A DNA stretch of 36,452 nt from assembly GCA_020851075.1 (NCBI GenBank), contig JADZDL010000140.1, positions 1 through 36,452 of the forward strand. Direction: 5' to 3'. Below are positions 1 to 8,906 of the stretch, one piece after another. Numbering within the stretch: the stretch's first letter is position 1; each line of letters opens with the position of its first letter. The notes below the pieces were generated by a model. It did no database searches and was not told where the DNA came from. It was given only the letters and a program-made list of their open reading frames with translations. Made by a program: the position numbers and the translations under genes. The stretch comes from Planctomycetota bacterium. Its GTDB lineage: Bacteria; Planctomycetota; UBA1135; UBA2386.

Positions 1-1615
1 GCACGCGCCGCATCATCGACTTGCCGGTCGGATCGTCGGGATTGGGCCGAACGAGCTCGTCGATGAACGGCCGGTGCAGGTCGGTGACCTTGCGGCCGAA
101 ATCGCGCTCGAGCTCGGCGACCGAACCGTAGACGTCGATGCGCGGGCACTTCGGGTCGTCACTCTTCCAGATCGGGATCGGCGCGCCCCAGAAGCGATTG
201 CGCGAGATCGACCAATCGCGCGCGTTCTCGAGCCATTTGCCAAACTGGCCATCACGAATGTGCTCAGGAATCCAGCGGATCTGCTGATTGTGCGCGAGCA
301 TGCGATCCTTGATCGCAGTCACCTTGACGAACCAGGCGCCCGCGATCGCTTTGTAGATCAGCGGCTCGCGAGTCTTCCAGCAGTGCGGGTAGTTGTGCTC
401 GTAGGTAACGTGGCGCAGCAGGATGCCGCGATCCTTAAGTACCTTGATGATGTCCTTGTTGGCATCAAACACGAGCACCCCTTGCCACTCGGGAACTTCG
501 CTCGTGTAACGGCCACGGTCATCGACTGGACAGACCAGTTCGATGCCGTTCGCCTCGCAGACCTTCTGGTCGTCTTCGCCAAAACCGGGCGCCATGTGCA
601 CGACGCCCGTGCCTTCAGCGGTGTCGACGAAGGCGCCGGCAAGCACCCGGAAGCTGTTCGCGTGGCCCTGGAAGTACGGGAACATCGGCTCGTAGGTGCG
701 CCCGACGAGGTCGCTGCCCTTCAAGCTGCCGACGGTTTCGAAGCCCGCGAGCTCCTTGCTGTAGTTGGCGACCGTCGCCGTGCCGAGCACGTAGCGCACA
801 CCATCCTTTTGCAGGACCGAGTAGTCGATGTCCGGGCCGACCGCGAGTGCCAGGTTGCTCGGCAACGTCCACGGCGTGGTCGTCCAGACCAGGATGCGCA
901 GTTCTCCACCACCACCGAACGCGCTGTCACCGGGGCGCGCATGCAGCGTGAACGCGATCGTGATCGCGGGGTCCTGCCGCGGCCGCGTCGCATCGTCCAT
1001 GCGCGTCTCGTGATTGCTCACGGGCGTCTGCATCGCCCATGAGTACGGCATCACGCGGTGGCCTTCGTAGACGAGGCCCTTCTTGTACAATTGCTGGAAC
1101 GCCCACAGCACACTCTCCATGTAGGAGAGGTCCATGGTCTTGTAGTCGTTGTCGAAGTCGACCCAGCGTGCCTGGCGCGTGACGTAGTTACGCCACTCAC
1201 CCGTGTACTTCTGCACACTCTTGCGGCAGGCTTCGTTGTACTTGTCGATGCCGTAGGCAAGGATCTGCTCGCGCCCCGAGACCTTGAGCTCCTTCTCGGC
1301 CTCCATCTCAGCGGGCACGCCGTGGCAGTCCCAACCAAAGCGCCGTTCGACGCGGCGGCCGCGCATCGTCTGGTAACGCGGCACGACGTCCTTTACGTAG
1401 CCGGTGAGCAGGTGCCCGTAGTGCGGCAGCCCGTTCGCAAACGGGGGGCCATCGTAGAAGACGTATTCGTTTGGGCCGGCGGCACGCTGCTCGACCGACT
1501 TGCGGAAGGTGCCCTCGGCCTCCCAGCGCGCGAGGATCTCGACCTCGATCTGCGGGAAGTTGGCCTGGGCGCTGACTTCGGGGTACGGCTTCGATGCGTG
1601 CGGCTGCGAACTCAT
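1..1615 (-). CDS. ileS: Isoleucyl-tRNA synthetase, N-terminal part (runs off window)
   Basis: This class I aminoacyl-tRNA synthetase charges tRNA-Ile in the cytoplasm. Reading the minus strand from the ATG at 1615 gives about 538 residues. The protein begins [17 protein letters not shown] and carries the class I HIGH-type signature [12 protein letters not shown], with HYGH near residues 65-68. It continues through the CP1 editing region ([12 protein letters not shown]) to [11 protein letters not shown] at the window edge. The family is usually about 1000 residues or more, so roughly half is present and the KMSKS loop lies outside. The family assignment is secure because the motif spacing and the [11 protein letters not shown] editing-domain motif are typical of IleS. 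No Shine-Dalgarno sequence precedes the ATG; an inverted repeat occupies the leader instead. The gene is divergent from the VirD4-like ATPase gene. Confidence 0.95.
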   Translation of the reverse strand, partial: MSSQPHASKPYPEVSAQANFPQIEVEILARWEAEGTFRKSVEQRAAGPNEYVFYDGPPFANGLPHYGHLLTGYVKDVVPRYQTMRGRRVERRFGWDCHGVPAEMEAEKELKVSGREQILAYGIDKYNEACRKSVQKYTGEWRNYVTRQARWVDFDNDYKTMDLSYMESVLWAFQQLYKKGLVYEGHRVMPYSWAMQTPVSNHETRMDDATRPRQDPAITIAFTLHARPGDSAFGGGGELRILVWTTTPWTLPSNLALAVGPDIDYSVLQKDGVRYVLGTATVANYSKELAGFETVGSLKGSDLVGRTYEPMFPYFQGHANSFRVLAGAFVDTAEGTGVVHMAPGFGEDDQKVCEANGIELVCPVDDRGRYTSEVPEWQGVLVFDANKDIIKVLKDRGILLRHVTYEHNYPHCWKTREPLIYKAIAGAWFVKVTAIKDRMLAHNQQIRWIPEHIRDGQFGKWLENARDWSISRNRFWGAPIPIWKSDDPKCPRIDVYGSVAELERDFGRKVTDLHRPFIDELVRPNPDDPTGKSMMRRV

Positions 1616-1626
1616 TGGGGCGAGCA

Positions 1627-1695
1627 GTGTGGCGGTGCTTGCCGCCGGACGCAACGCTGACGGAGCACATGTGCGTTGCCGGAACGCCGCCACAC
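1627..1695 (-). promoter_or_regulatory. Imperfect inverted repeat in the ileS leader
   Basis: An outer 9-bp stem pairs 1627-1635 (GTGTGGCGG) with 1687-1695 (CCGCCACAC). An inner 7-bp stem pairs 1651-1657 (GCAACGC) with 1673-1679 (GCGTTGC). The apex contains a 10-bp palindrome, GCACATGTGC, at 1665-1674. The structure ends about 11 bases before the ileS start codon, so it could form in the ileS mRNA leader. I could not find a convincing T-box sequence or specifier. It may be an attenuator or translational control element, or chance in GC-rich DNA. Confidence 0.35.
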
Positions 1696-1819
1696 ACAAA
1701 CTGTGGGGCCCTGGAGGTCGCCGACAACAACCTGTGCCCGCGATTTTGCGCCACCTCCCGCGGTCTCCGGACGGTGCCCACCGGCTGGCCCGCACCGCGC
1801 ATTTTGCTCTCAATTTCCC

Positions 1820-1860
1820 GCGCGATTTTTCGCGCCCGCAACCATCGCCGTAACCATCGC
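1820..1860. promoter_or_regulatory. Small hairpin and direct repeat in the divergent ileS / ATPase gap
   Basis: The gap between the two divergent genes (1616-2209, 594 bases) has no convincing gene. Apart from the ileS leader repeat it holds a perfect hairpin at 1820-1835 (GCGCGA, loop TTTT, TCGCGC). Beside it is a direct repeat AACCATCGC at 1840-1848 and 1852-1860. This is the most AT-containing part of the gap, so promoters for one or both genes may lie here. No clear -35/-10 pair was found. Confidence 0.25.
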
Positions 1861-2209
1861 GGCGAACTGCCGCGCCCTCGTCTGCAAGCCCTTCGCAGCA
1901 CGGCTCCTCGGCCCATCCGGAGGCCTCGCTTGCCCGATACTTGCATCACTCGACGCCCGCGCCAAACGCCGCGCCAACACGCACCCACTTGCAGACCCCA
2001 CTCGCGATTTGGTATCCGAAAGTGCGAGTCGTCGCCGCTGCCGCGCGCCCGTCTCCACCTCGTTCCGAACCCACTGCCAACGCTGCAACAGTGCGTTCGG
2101 GGCCTCCTTCTCCCGGGCCAGAGGTCTGTACACAACACACGCCCACGGTCGTCACCCCGTGGGTCGCGCGGTGTCGTCGATCCGGTCAGGCTCTCACCTC
2201 GTCGTCTCC

Positions 2210-4108
2210 ATGTCCGATCACGCCTTGCCAGCCCCCATTCCCGATGGCTGGGACTTCCCGCTCGAGTTCCTCGAAGACCCCGCCTCGCTGCCGCCGTTTG
2301 TGCCGATGGCGAACTCGCCCGTGTTTGGCACGTCGCGCCGCGTGCGCGCCGCCGATCTGTTGGGCATCCTCGTGCCCAACATCGTGCGGGGAACGCCCGA
2401 AGCCATGCCGTTCGCGACCTTCCTCGCGCACACGTTTGCGATCGTTGTCGATCCCAAGGAGAAGCGCCATCGCCTCGTGTCCGGCTGCTTGCAGTTCTCG
2501 GAGGAGCTGCTGAACCGCCACCTGCTGCTGGTCGGACCGCCCGGTGTTGGCAAGACGACGCAGGGCATGCTGCCGCTCATCGCCGATCTCATCGCGCAGA
2601 CCGGCCGATCCGTCGTGGTGTTCGACCCGAAAGGCGACCAGTTCGGCGTGATCCGCGATCTCGCGCTCCAGCACGGCCGCAGTCCACGCAGCATCGTGCG
2701 CCTGAACCTCACCGACCCGCGCGGCAGCATCGGCTGGAACCCGCTGCGCCGCGGCCTCGAACGCGCCGAAGCGCTGGCGATCGCGACGTCGCTCGTGATG
2801 TCGCAGGAGAACAAGAACGGCTCGGACAGCCCGTTCTGGCGCAACTCGTCGGTGGAGCTGCTCGTCGAGATCGTGCTCGGTCTGGATGGTGATCCGAACG
2901 AGTCCATGACGCTGCCGCGCGTGCTCGAGATCGTAAACCTGCCGCGCCCCGCGTTGCTGACCTGGCTGCGCAACCATGGCGCCCACAAGTTCTCTACGTT
3001 CCTCGAGAGCGGCAGCCACAATGCGGAAACCTGCCTCGCCGACCTCGGCATGCGCTTGCTGCCGCTGTTCGATCGCGACCTCTGTGCCGTGCTGTCGCAT
3101 GCCGAACTCGACCTCGATCGGCTGTTCAAGAAGCCGACCGTGCTCATCATCGAGATGAGCGAAGCGCGCATCGATCGCCTGCGGCCCATCCAGAACCTGC
3201 TCGTGCAGCAGATCCTCGACCGCGCCATCGCCGCCACCGAGAAGCGCGCCGACGCGCGCCTGCCGTTCCCCGTCTCGGTCGTGATCGACGAGTTCGGTTC
3301 GGCGATCGGCGCGATCCCGCGTTTCCCGATCTATCTGAATACGCTGCGTTCGCGCCGCGTCAGCATCATCGCGGCGGTGCAGGGCCTCAGCCAGATCCGC
3401 GCCCTCTACGGCATCGATGCCGGCGCCGTGATCACGGGGTTCTCGAGCAAGGTGTTCTTTCCCAATGCCGAACATGAAGACGCTGACCATGCGAGCCTCG
3501 CTGCGGGCACGTCGACGGTGACGACGCCGGGCCCCGACGGTGACTCGCAGTGGCTCGGACGCCGCGTGTTCCTGCCCGAAGAGATGATGCACCCGCGCCG
3601 GCACCCCTTGCTCGGCCGGCCGGTCACGATGTTGCTCGCCGATGCGCGTGCGTTCCAGATCTACCTGCCGCCGAGCTACCGCCTGCGCGAACTGGCCCCC
3701 GTGCTGAAGAAGCACAGCCGCCGCCGCCTGCGCACCCGCCGTCGGCACCCGCTGACCTATACGAAGACGGCGGCGGGCGCGGATTCGGCGAACGAACCGA
3801 CGAACCTGCGCAACTGGTCGCCCGAGGCCATCGCCAGGCACCTGGATGCCATCGAAGCACTGCTCGGCCTGGCTTTCGCCACACCAGAAGCGCGGCAGTT
3901 CTGGCAGACGTGGCGCCAGAGCTCGGGCAACCGTCTGGCCGGCGTGCTGCGCATCGCGCAACAGCTGCAACAGCTCGGTGCCACCGTCCAGGACTACTTC
4001 GATGCACGCCGCGAATGCGGCACCGACAATCCCGATGTGAACGTCAAGTACGTCGACTACCTGCTCGCCAGGCGACGGCACGACCAGCGCCGCCGCGACG
4101 CCCAGTGA
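2210..4108 (+). CDS. VirD4/TraG-like (type IV coupling protein-type) P-loop ATPase, orphan
   Basis: The 632-residue protein reads as an ATPase of the VirD4/TraG/TraD and HerA-FtsK superfamily. Walker A is GPPGVGKTT at about residues 109-117, followed by VVVFDPKGDQ. Walker B is VVIDEFGSA, with D360-E361. After it comes RSRRVSIIAAVQGLSQI, the TraG/TraM-recognition style segment of coupling proteins. Coupling proteins normally carry N-terminal membrane helices; here the first 100 residues show none, so the protein is probably soluble. The frame stays open upstream to about 1676, but that stretch does not look like protein, so I chose the ATG at 2210 (MSDHALPAP). No Shine-Dalgarno sequence is evident. 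No relaxase, mating-pair or secretion gene is nearby, so a role in DNA or substrate translocation is inference only. The stop lies 22 bases before bpt. Confidence 0.8.
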   Translation: MSDHALPAPIPDGWDFPLEFLEDPASLPPFVPMANSPVFGTSRRVRAADLLGILVPNIVRGTPEAMPFATFLAHTFAIVVDPKEKRHRLVSGCLQFSEELLNRHLLLVGPPGVGKTTQGMLPLIADLIAQTGRSVVVFDPKGDQFGVIRDLALQHGRSPRSIVRLNLTDPRGSIGWNPLRRGLERAEALAIATSLVMSQENKNGSDSPFWRNSSVELLVEIVLGLDGDPNESMTLPRVLEIVNLPRPALLTWLRNHGAHKFSTFLESGSHNAETCLADLGMRLLPLFDRDLCAVLSHAELDLDRLFKKPTVLIIEMSEARIDRLRPIQNLLVQQILDRAIAATEKRADARLPFPVSVVIDEFGSAIGAIPRFPIYLNTLRSRRVSIIAAVQGLSQIRALYGIDAGAVITGFSSKVFFPNAEHEDADHASLAAGTSTVTTPGPDGDSQWLGRRVFLPEEMMHPRRHPLLGRPVTMLLADARAFQIYLPPSYRLRELAPVLKKHSRRRLRTRRRHPLTYTKTAAGADSANEPTNLRNWSPEAIARHLDAIEALLGLAFATPEARQFWQTWRQSSGNRLAGVLRIAQQLQQLGATVQDYFDARRECGTDNPDVNVKYVDYLLARRRHDQRRRDAQ

Positions 4109-4130
4109 CAACTCGCCAGAGCGGCCTACG

Positions 4131-4931
4131 ATGCGTGGTGTGAACGACGAGGACCCCGAGCACGACGCGACCGTGGACGGCGTGGCCCAAGACAACGCCG
4201 CCGCACGCTATCGAGCCTGGGCGCAGGGTCTGCTGGCGCACGTCGACAGCGGCAAGCTGCCGCGCGGCGAAGAGCACCCGTGTGCGTACCTGCCGGGGCA
4301 GATCGCCCGTTCGCAAGCGTTCCGGATCCTGCAACTCGACGGCGACACCTACCACGAGCTCATGGATCGCGGATTCCGCCGCGCGGGCGACATGTTCTAC
4401 GCGATGGCCTGCGAGAACTGCCGCAAGTGCGAACCGATCCGCGTGCCGGTGCAGACGTTCGTGCCAAGCCGCAGTCAGGTCCGCGCCCAACGGCGCTGTG
4501 CCGATGTGACGATGCGCGTGCAGCGGCCGACGATGTGTGCAGAGACGTGGGATCTCTACCAGCGCTACGTGCGCCACCAACACCCGGACACGCCGCTCGA
4601 CGAGACCCCCGAGAAGGTCATCGAATGGCTCTACAAGCCCGTCGTCGACACCTACGAAGTCACCTACCACCTCGCCGATCGGCTCGTCGCCGTCTCGATC
4701 CTCGACGTGTGCCAGAGTTCGGTCTCCGGCGTCTACCACTTCTTCGATCCCGCGGAACACAAACGCAGCCTCGGCGTGTTCTCCGTGCTCGCCGAGATCG
4801 AGTGGGCGAAGCAACTGGGGATCCCGTACTACTACCTCGGCTACTGGATCGAGGGCGCGCCAACCATGCACTACAAGGCCAACTACGGGCCGCACGAGGT
4901 TCTGCGCGAGGGCCGCTGGCAGAGCCCATGA
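4131..4931 (+). CDS. bpt: Aspartate/glutamate leucyltransferase (Bpt/Ate family)
   Basis: This 266-residue aminoacyl-tRNA-protein transferase would attach leucine or arginine from charged tRNA to proteins with acidic N-termini, marking them for N-end-rule proteolysis. Family marks are CAYLPGQIARSQAFRI at residues 51-66, the cysteine cluster CENCRKCEPIRVPV (C94, C97, C100), and the C-terminal GNAT-like part with VYHFFDP, SLGVFSVLAEIEWA and YYYLGYWI. The end MHYKANYGPHEVL is also typical. Length matches the family (about 240-270). It follows the VirD4-like gene by 22 bases and may be co-transcribed, although no functional link is known. I saw no clpS or clpA in the window. The symbol bpt is used because bacterial homologues with this cysteine pattern are annotated so; substrate preference cannot be read from sequence. 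Confidence 0.93.
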   Translation: MRGVNDEDPEHDATVDGVAQDNAAARYRAWAQGLLAHVDSGKLPRGEEHPCAYLPGQIARSQAFRILQLDGDTYHELMDRGFRRAGDMFYAMACENCRKCEPIRVPVQTFVPSRSQVRAQRRCADVTMRVQRPTMCAETWDLYQRYVRHQHPDTPLDETPEKVIEWLYKPVVDTYEVTYHLADRLVAVSILDVCQSSVSGVYHFFDPAEHKRSLGVFSVLAEIEWAKQLGIPYYYLGYWIEGAPTMHYKANYGPHEVLREGRWQSP

Positions 4932-5196
4932 CCAACTGGGCAGGAAACAGCCTCTAGAAGCTCAAGGAACGCATTTCCCTGCCACAGGGTCATCGCCACG
5001 TGGGGCGGCATGCGGAACGGCGGGCCACATTTCTGCATAGGGACTTTCCCGCGACCGCGCCCCCAGTTGCCACTCGGCACTGCAAACACGTGCCTTGCGC
5101 ACGACGGCCCACGGCAACACTCGCATCAAGAGGTCCCCGACCTCCTCCGATAAGCGCAGGTGGCGGCCACTGCCGTTGGCAGCACACGCCGCCTCA

Positions 5197-5217
5197 GGAT
5201 CCTAGATCCCGGAGGAG
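5197..5217 (+). promoter_or_regulatory. Strong ribosome binding site of the kelch gene, with adjacent palindrome
   Basis: GGAGGAG at 5211-5217 is a near-perfect Shine-Dalgarno sequence just before the ATG at 5221, and the only one this strong in the window. It decides the start of the kelch protein. A palindrome GGATC-CTA-GATCC occupies 5197-5209 directly upstream and could be a small hairpin or operator. The rest of the 4932-5196 gap shows nothing I can interpret. Confidence 0.6.
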
Positions 5218-5220
5218 AGG

Positions 5221-6606
5221 ATGGACGGAACGACACGCCTGTCACGTGCAGCGGCGATCGTGCTGCTGTCGTGGTCCCCGATGAACCTCACGTCCCAGGG
5301 GACGTGGAACCCCACGGTGACGACGGGAGGTCCGGCGGGCCGATTCGGCCACTCCGCCACGTACAACCTCGCGCACGACAAGACGGTGCTGTTCGGCGGG
5401 CTCGACACGACCTACACCACGCACGCCGAGACGTGGGAGTTTGACGGCCTGCAGTGGCATGCGGTGACGACGGCCGCGGTGCCGAGTGCGCGATGCGCGC
5501 ATACGTTGGCCTACGACTTCCTGCGCGACCGCGTCGTGCTGTTTGGCGGCACGAACTCCGCGTTCCTCGCTGTCGGGCTCGATGACACCTGGGAGTTCGA
5601 TGGCGTGCAGTGGCAGCAGGCTCTGCCCGCCCACATACCATCAGGGCGTTTCAACCACGCGATGACCTATGACCTTGGTTCGGGCTGCGCGCTCGTGCAT
5701 GGCGGTCGCAGTGTCGGATCGAGCCTGCTCGGCGATACCTGGGGCTGGAACGGCATCGACTGGATCCTGCTCGCCGCGAACGGACCTTCGGCGCGCTACC
5801 ACCATGCCATGTGCTTCGACCTGCAGCGCACGCGGACCGTGCTGTTTGGTGGTCGTGACACCATGGACCTCGCCGACACCTGGGAGTGGGACGGCGCGCA
5901 GTGGTTGCAGCCGACGACGGGCGGGCCGACTCCGCGCAACGGGCATGCCCTCGTCTACGACCTCGCGCGCGCGGTCACGGTGCTGCACGGCGGCAGCCAA
6001 GGCGGTGATGAGACCTGGGAGTGGGACGGCAACCACTGGGCCCTGGTCGCGTCCGGAGCCACGCTACGACGCGATCATGCGATGGTCTTCGACGCCCGGT
6101 TGCAGCGCGCGACGTTGTTCGGCGGGGTCCTCAGCACCGCGTTCGCCGTGTTCTCGGACGTGATGAACTACGACACGCCGCTGCCGGGTTCGTTCCAGTC
6201 GGTCGGCGCGAGCTGCGCCGGCGCCAACGGTACGCCGCTGCTCGCGCCGTCCACTGCCAGCCTCGGCGGCCCCGCCCTTGGTAGCACGTCGATCCTCGAA
6301 GTGAGCCCGGTCGCAGGAGAGACCTTCCTGCTGTTTGGACTGTCGCACACGCACGACGGCAGCCTGCCACTGCCCCACGACCTCACGCCACTGGGGATGA
6401 ACGGGTGCACGCTGCAGGTCAGCCGCGATGCCGTGACGAGCGCGCCGTCGCTCGCAGGCACCGCCAGCTTCGGGCTCGCCGTCCCAAACGACCCGTTCCT
6501 CACGTCCTTCTCGTTCTACGTGCAGGCCTTTCCCTTGGATCTGGCGGCCAACGCTCTTGGGTTCACGAGCACGAACACGTTGATTGCCACCGTCGGGCGG
6601 AACTAA
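5221..6606 (+). CDS. Secreted kelch-repeat beta-propeller protein with C-terminal beta module
   Basis: The 461-residue protein starts with a short hydrophobic signal-like segment (LSRAAAIVLLSWSPMNL). About six kelch repeats follow, each of the form GR-x-H-A-x-x-Y-D ... VLFGG ... DTWEFDG-x-x-W; examples are DKTVLFGG, DRVVLFGG and RTVLFGG. They span roughly residues 35-315 and should fold as one propeller. From about residue 322 (GSFQSVGASCAGANGTPLL) a different domain of about 140 residues begins, ending with SFSFYVQAF and NTLIATVGRN. This C-terminal module resembles the ends of the two other secreted proteins in this window. The ligand and function are unknown; I infer export to the periplasm or cell surface. 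The gene stands alone, with a strong ribosome binding site. Confidence 0.85.
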   Translation: MDGTTRLSRAAAIVLLSWSPMNLTSQGTWNPTVTTGGPAGRFGHSATYNLAHDKTVLFGGLDTTYTTHAETWEFDGLQWHAVTTAAVPSARCAHTLAYDFLRDRVVLFGGTNSAFLAVGLDDTWEFDGVQWQQALPAHIPSGRFNHAMTYDLGSGCALVHGGRSVGSSLLGDTWGWNGIDWILLAANGPSARYHHAMCFDLQRTRTVLFGGRDTMDLADTWEWDGAQWLQPTTGGPTPRNGHALVYDLARAVTVLHGGSQGGDETWEWDGNHWALVASGATLRRDHAMVFDARLQRATLFGGVLSTAFAVFSDVMNYDTPLPGSFQSVGASCAGANGTPLLAPSTASLGGPALGSTSILEVSPVAGETFLLFGLSHTHDGSLPLPHDLTPLGMNGCTLQVSRDAVTSAPSLAGTASFGLAVPNDPFLTSFSFYVQAFPLDLAANALGFTSTNTLIATVGRN

Positions 6607-6800
6607 GCGCCGCCCGCAGATTGACTGTAATGTCTTTCTGCTGCACCGCTTGCGACATCCATAATACAGAATGGCGCCACCACGGCGGCCCCCCGGCAGC
6701 CCCCCGATCTTTAGATACTCGTCGGTATGCAATTGGCGCTAGCCAGCCGCCTTCCCTATCTTGCTGCCTCCTCGGACGGCAGTCCGGCGAACTGGCTCCC

Positions 6801-7793
6801 ATGACCTCCACCCACAACCGGCCGCCCTCAAACCCGGGCCGCATCACGCCAGGCCAGAAGCCGGACTGGCTGAAGGTCCCGATCCCGTCGGGGCCGACCG
6901 TCGCCAACCTTGAGAAGGTGCTGCGCGATCGTGGTCTGCACACGGTCTGCGAAGAAGCGCGTTGCCCCAACATGGGCGAGTGCTGGGCCGGCGGCACGGC
7001 GACCTTCATGGTGCTCGGCGATACGTGCACGCGCGGCTGCCGGTTCTGCGCGGTGAAGACGCACAGCCAGGGCACGCCCGTCGACCAGGATGAACCCGAG
7101 AAGGTCGCCGAGAGCTGCGTCGCGATGGGCCTCAAGTACGTCGTGCTGACGATGGTCGACCGCGACGACCTGCCCGATGGCGGCAGCAACCACGTCGCGC
7201 AGACCATTGCCGCGATCAAGCGTCGCAAGCCCGACATGCTCGTCGAGGCGCTGGTCGGCGACTGGCTCGCGACCGAACAACAGACCGCCGAGCAGATGAT
7301 CGCCAACGTGCTCGCCGGCAAGCCCGACGTCTACGCGCACAACATCGAAACCGTGCTGCGCCTCACACCGCGCGTGCGCGACCACCGCTGCAGCTACGTG
7401 CGTTCGTTGGAGACGCTGCGGATGGCAAAGAAGCTGCAGCCCAACGTCGTGACGAAGAGCTCCGTGATGCTCGGCCTCGGCGAGAGCGAACGCGAAGTCG
7501 ACCAGGCGATGGACGACCTGCGCGAATACGGTGTCGACGTCGTCACGTTCGGCCAATACCTGCGCCCCACGCTGAAGCACCTGCCCGTGAAGGAACACGT
7601 CACGCCGGCCCGCTTCGCCGCCCTCGAACAACGCGCCCAGAAGAAGGGCTTCCTCTACGTGGCCTCCGGGCCCTTGGTGCGCTCCAGCTACAAAGCCGCC
7701 GAGTATTACATCGCCGGCATGCTGCGGCAGCGCTCTGAACTCGAAGCAGCGCGGGCCTCGCTCGCGATGCAGCAGGAGAACCAAAAAGCATGA
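6801..7793 (+). CDS. lipA: Lipoyl synthase
   Basis: This 330-residue radical SAM enzyme inserts two sulfur atoms into protein-bound octanoyl groups to make lipoyl cofactors. Both iron-sulfur clusters are visible. The auxiliary cluster uses C50, C55 and C61 (CEEARCPNMGEC), and the radical SAM CxxxCxxC is C76, C80 and C83 (CTRGCRFC). The C-terminal VRSSYKA motif that ligates the auxiliary cluster is present. The frame is open further upstream to about 6405 inside the kelch gene, but the ATG at 6801 (MTSTHNRPPS) gives the normal family length and N-terminus. It overlaps the next gene by ATGA. Its place as first gene of the 2-oxoacid dehydrogenase operon fits its role in supplying lipoate for the E2 subunit encoded downstream. 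Confidence 0.97.
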   Translation: MTSTHNRPPSNPGRITPGQKPDWLKVPIPSGPTVANLEKVLRDRGLHTVCEEARCPNMGECWAGGTATFMVLGDTCTRGCRFCAVKTHSQGTPVDQDEPEKVAESCVAMGLKYVVLTMVDRDDLPDGGSNHVAQTIAAIKRRKPDMLVEALVGDWLATEQQTAEQMIANVLAGKPDVYAHNIETVLRLTPRVRDHRCSYVRSLETLRMAKKLQPNVVTKSSVMLGLGESEREVDQAMDDLREYGVDVVTFGQYLRPTLKHLPVKEHVTPARFAALEQRAQKKGFLYVASGPLVRSSYKAAEYYIAGMLRQRSELEAARASLAMQQENQKA

Positions 7794-8902
7794 GCCTCGA
7801 ACTGCTTTCGATCCTGGACAAGGACGGCAAGGCCCACAAGGGCACCGATCCCAACCTCCCCGCCGCCGAACTCCAGAAGCTGTATCGGCTGATGGTGGCC
7901 ACGCGCGCCCTCGACGACCGCGGTCTTGCACTGCAACGTCAAGGCCGCATCGGCTTCTACCTGCAGTCGACGGGCCAGGAGGCTTCGCACCTCGGTGCGG
8001 CCTACGCGCTGAAGGACAGCGACTGGCTGTTCCCCGCGTATCGCCAGCCCGGCATCCTGCTGCTGCGCGAAGTGCCACTGCACATGGTGGTGAGCGAGTG
8101 GTTTGGCAACTCGGGCGACACCAGCAAGGGCCGGCAGATGCCCGTGCACTACAGCTTCCGCCAGGCGAACTTCGTCTCGATCAGTTCGCCGATCGGCACG
8201 CAGCTCACGCAGGCGGCGGGCGCTGGCATGGCGGCGCGCATGCGCGGTGACGACACCGTGTTCATGACGTTCTGCGGCGACGGCGGCACGAGCAGCAACG
8301 ACTTCCACACCGGCCTCAACTTCGCGGCCGTCTACAAGGCGCCGGTCGTGTTCGTCTGCGAGAACAACGGCTATGCGATCTCGGTGCCGAGCGGCAAGCA
8401 GACCGCGAGCGAATCGATGGCGATCAAGGCCGAGGCCTACGGCATGCCCGGCGTGCGCGTCGACGGCAACGACATCCTCGCCGTCTACCGCGTCTGCAAA
8501 GAAGCGGTCGATCGCGCGCGCAAGGGCGAAGGCCCGACGCTCGTCGAGACTGTCACGCACCGCATGGCTTCGCACAGCAGCTCGGACGACGCCGCGCGCT
8601 ACCGCGACGCCAAGGACTACGAGGCGTGGAAGAAGAAGGACCCGATCGCGCGCTTCCAGCTCTACCTGAAGCACAAGAAACTCTGGAACGAAGCGTTCGA
8701 GCAGGAATGCGTCGAAGGTGCGAAGGTGGCGATCCAAGCTGCAGTCACCACGGCCGAGGCGCTGCCGAACCCGAACGTCGACTCGCTGTTTGACGACGTG
8801 TTCATGAACCTGACGCCGCAGCTCAAGGAGCAGCGCCAGGAACTGCGCGACCTCGTCGCGAAGGGCGGCGTCGGCGCCGATGTCGGCGCGTTCCCGCTGT
8901 AA
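7790..8902 (+). CDS. 2-oxoacid dehydrogenase E1 component, alpha subunit (copy 1)
   Basis: This 370-residue thiamine-diphosphate subunit, with E1 beta, would decarboxylate a 2-oxo acid and pass the acyl group to the lipoyl domain of E2. The ThDP/Mg motif runs from GDGGTSSNDF (GDG at 163-165) to CENN (N192-N193). The phosphorylation-loop region SHSSSDDAARYRD and the segment AWKKKDPIARF resemble branched-chain oxoacid dehydrogenases, whereas the rest is common to pyruvate types. Substrate choice between pyruvate and branched-chain oxo acids therefore cannot be settled. The ATG overlaps the lipA stop by four bases. The protein is clearly related along its whole length to the second alpha subunit encoded at 11450-12688, including the shared end GAFPL. 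Confidence 0.93.
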   Translation: MSLELLSILDKDGKAHKGTDPNLPAAELQKLYRLMVATRALDDRGLALQRQGRIGFYLQSTGQEASHLGAAYALKDSDWLFPAYRQPGILLLREVPLHMVVSEWFGNSGDTSKGRQMPVHYSFRQANFVSISSPIGTQLTQAAGAGMAARMRGDDTVFMTFCGDGGTSSNDFHTGLNFAAVYKAPVVFVCENNGYAISVPSGKQTASESMAIKAEAYGMPGVRVDGNDILAVYRVCKEAVDRARKGEGPTLVETVTHRMASHSSSDDAARYRDAKDYEAWKKKDPIARFQLYLKHKKLWNEAFEQECVEGAKVAIQAAVTTAEALPNPNVDSLFDDVFMNLTPQLKEQRQELRDLVAKGGVGADVGAFPL

Positions 8903-8906
8903 GCCA

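Noticed and set aside
1616..1800. T-box riboswitch controlling ileS
   Set aside because: A GGTGGGCACCG-like stretch occurs in the leader, but the conserved T-box bulge sequence, an isoleucine specifier and an anti-terminator could not be found. Only the inverted repeat is supported.
1676..2209. N-terminal extension of the VirD4-like ATPase by 178 codons
   Set aside because: The frame is open, but the extension is Arg/Pro/Cys-rich with no protein-like pattern and has no coupling-protein membrane helices; MSDHALPAP at 2210 is the better start.
2186..4195. Long minus-strand open frame (669 codons) antisense to the VirD4-like ATPase
   Set aside because: The plus-strand frame has Walker A and B and family segments; the antisense product is an His/Arg/Glu-rich shadow with no recognisable domain.
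2210..4931. Integrative conjugative element
   Set aside because: A coupling-protein-like ATPase alone is not enough. There is no relaxase, mating-pair gene, integrase or attachment repeat, and the neighbours are housekeeping genes.
6621..6665. lipA promoter (TTGACT at 6621 and CATAAT at 6660)
   Set aside because: The two hexamers are about 33 bases apart, too far to act together, and CATAAT has no -35 partner at 16-18 bases.
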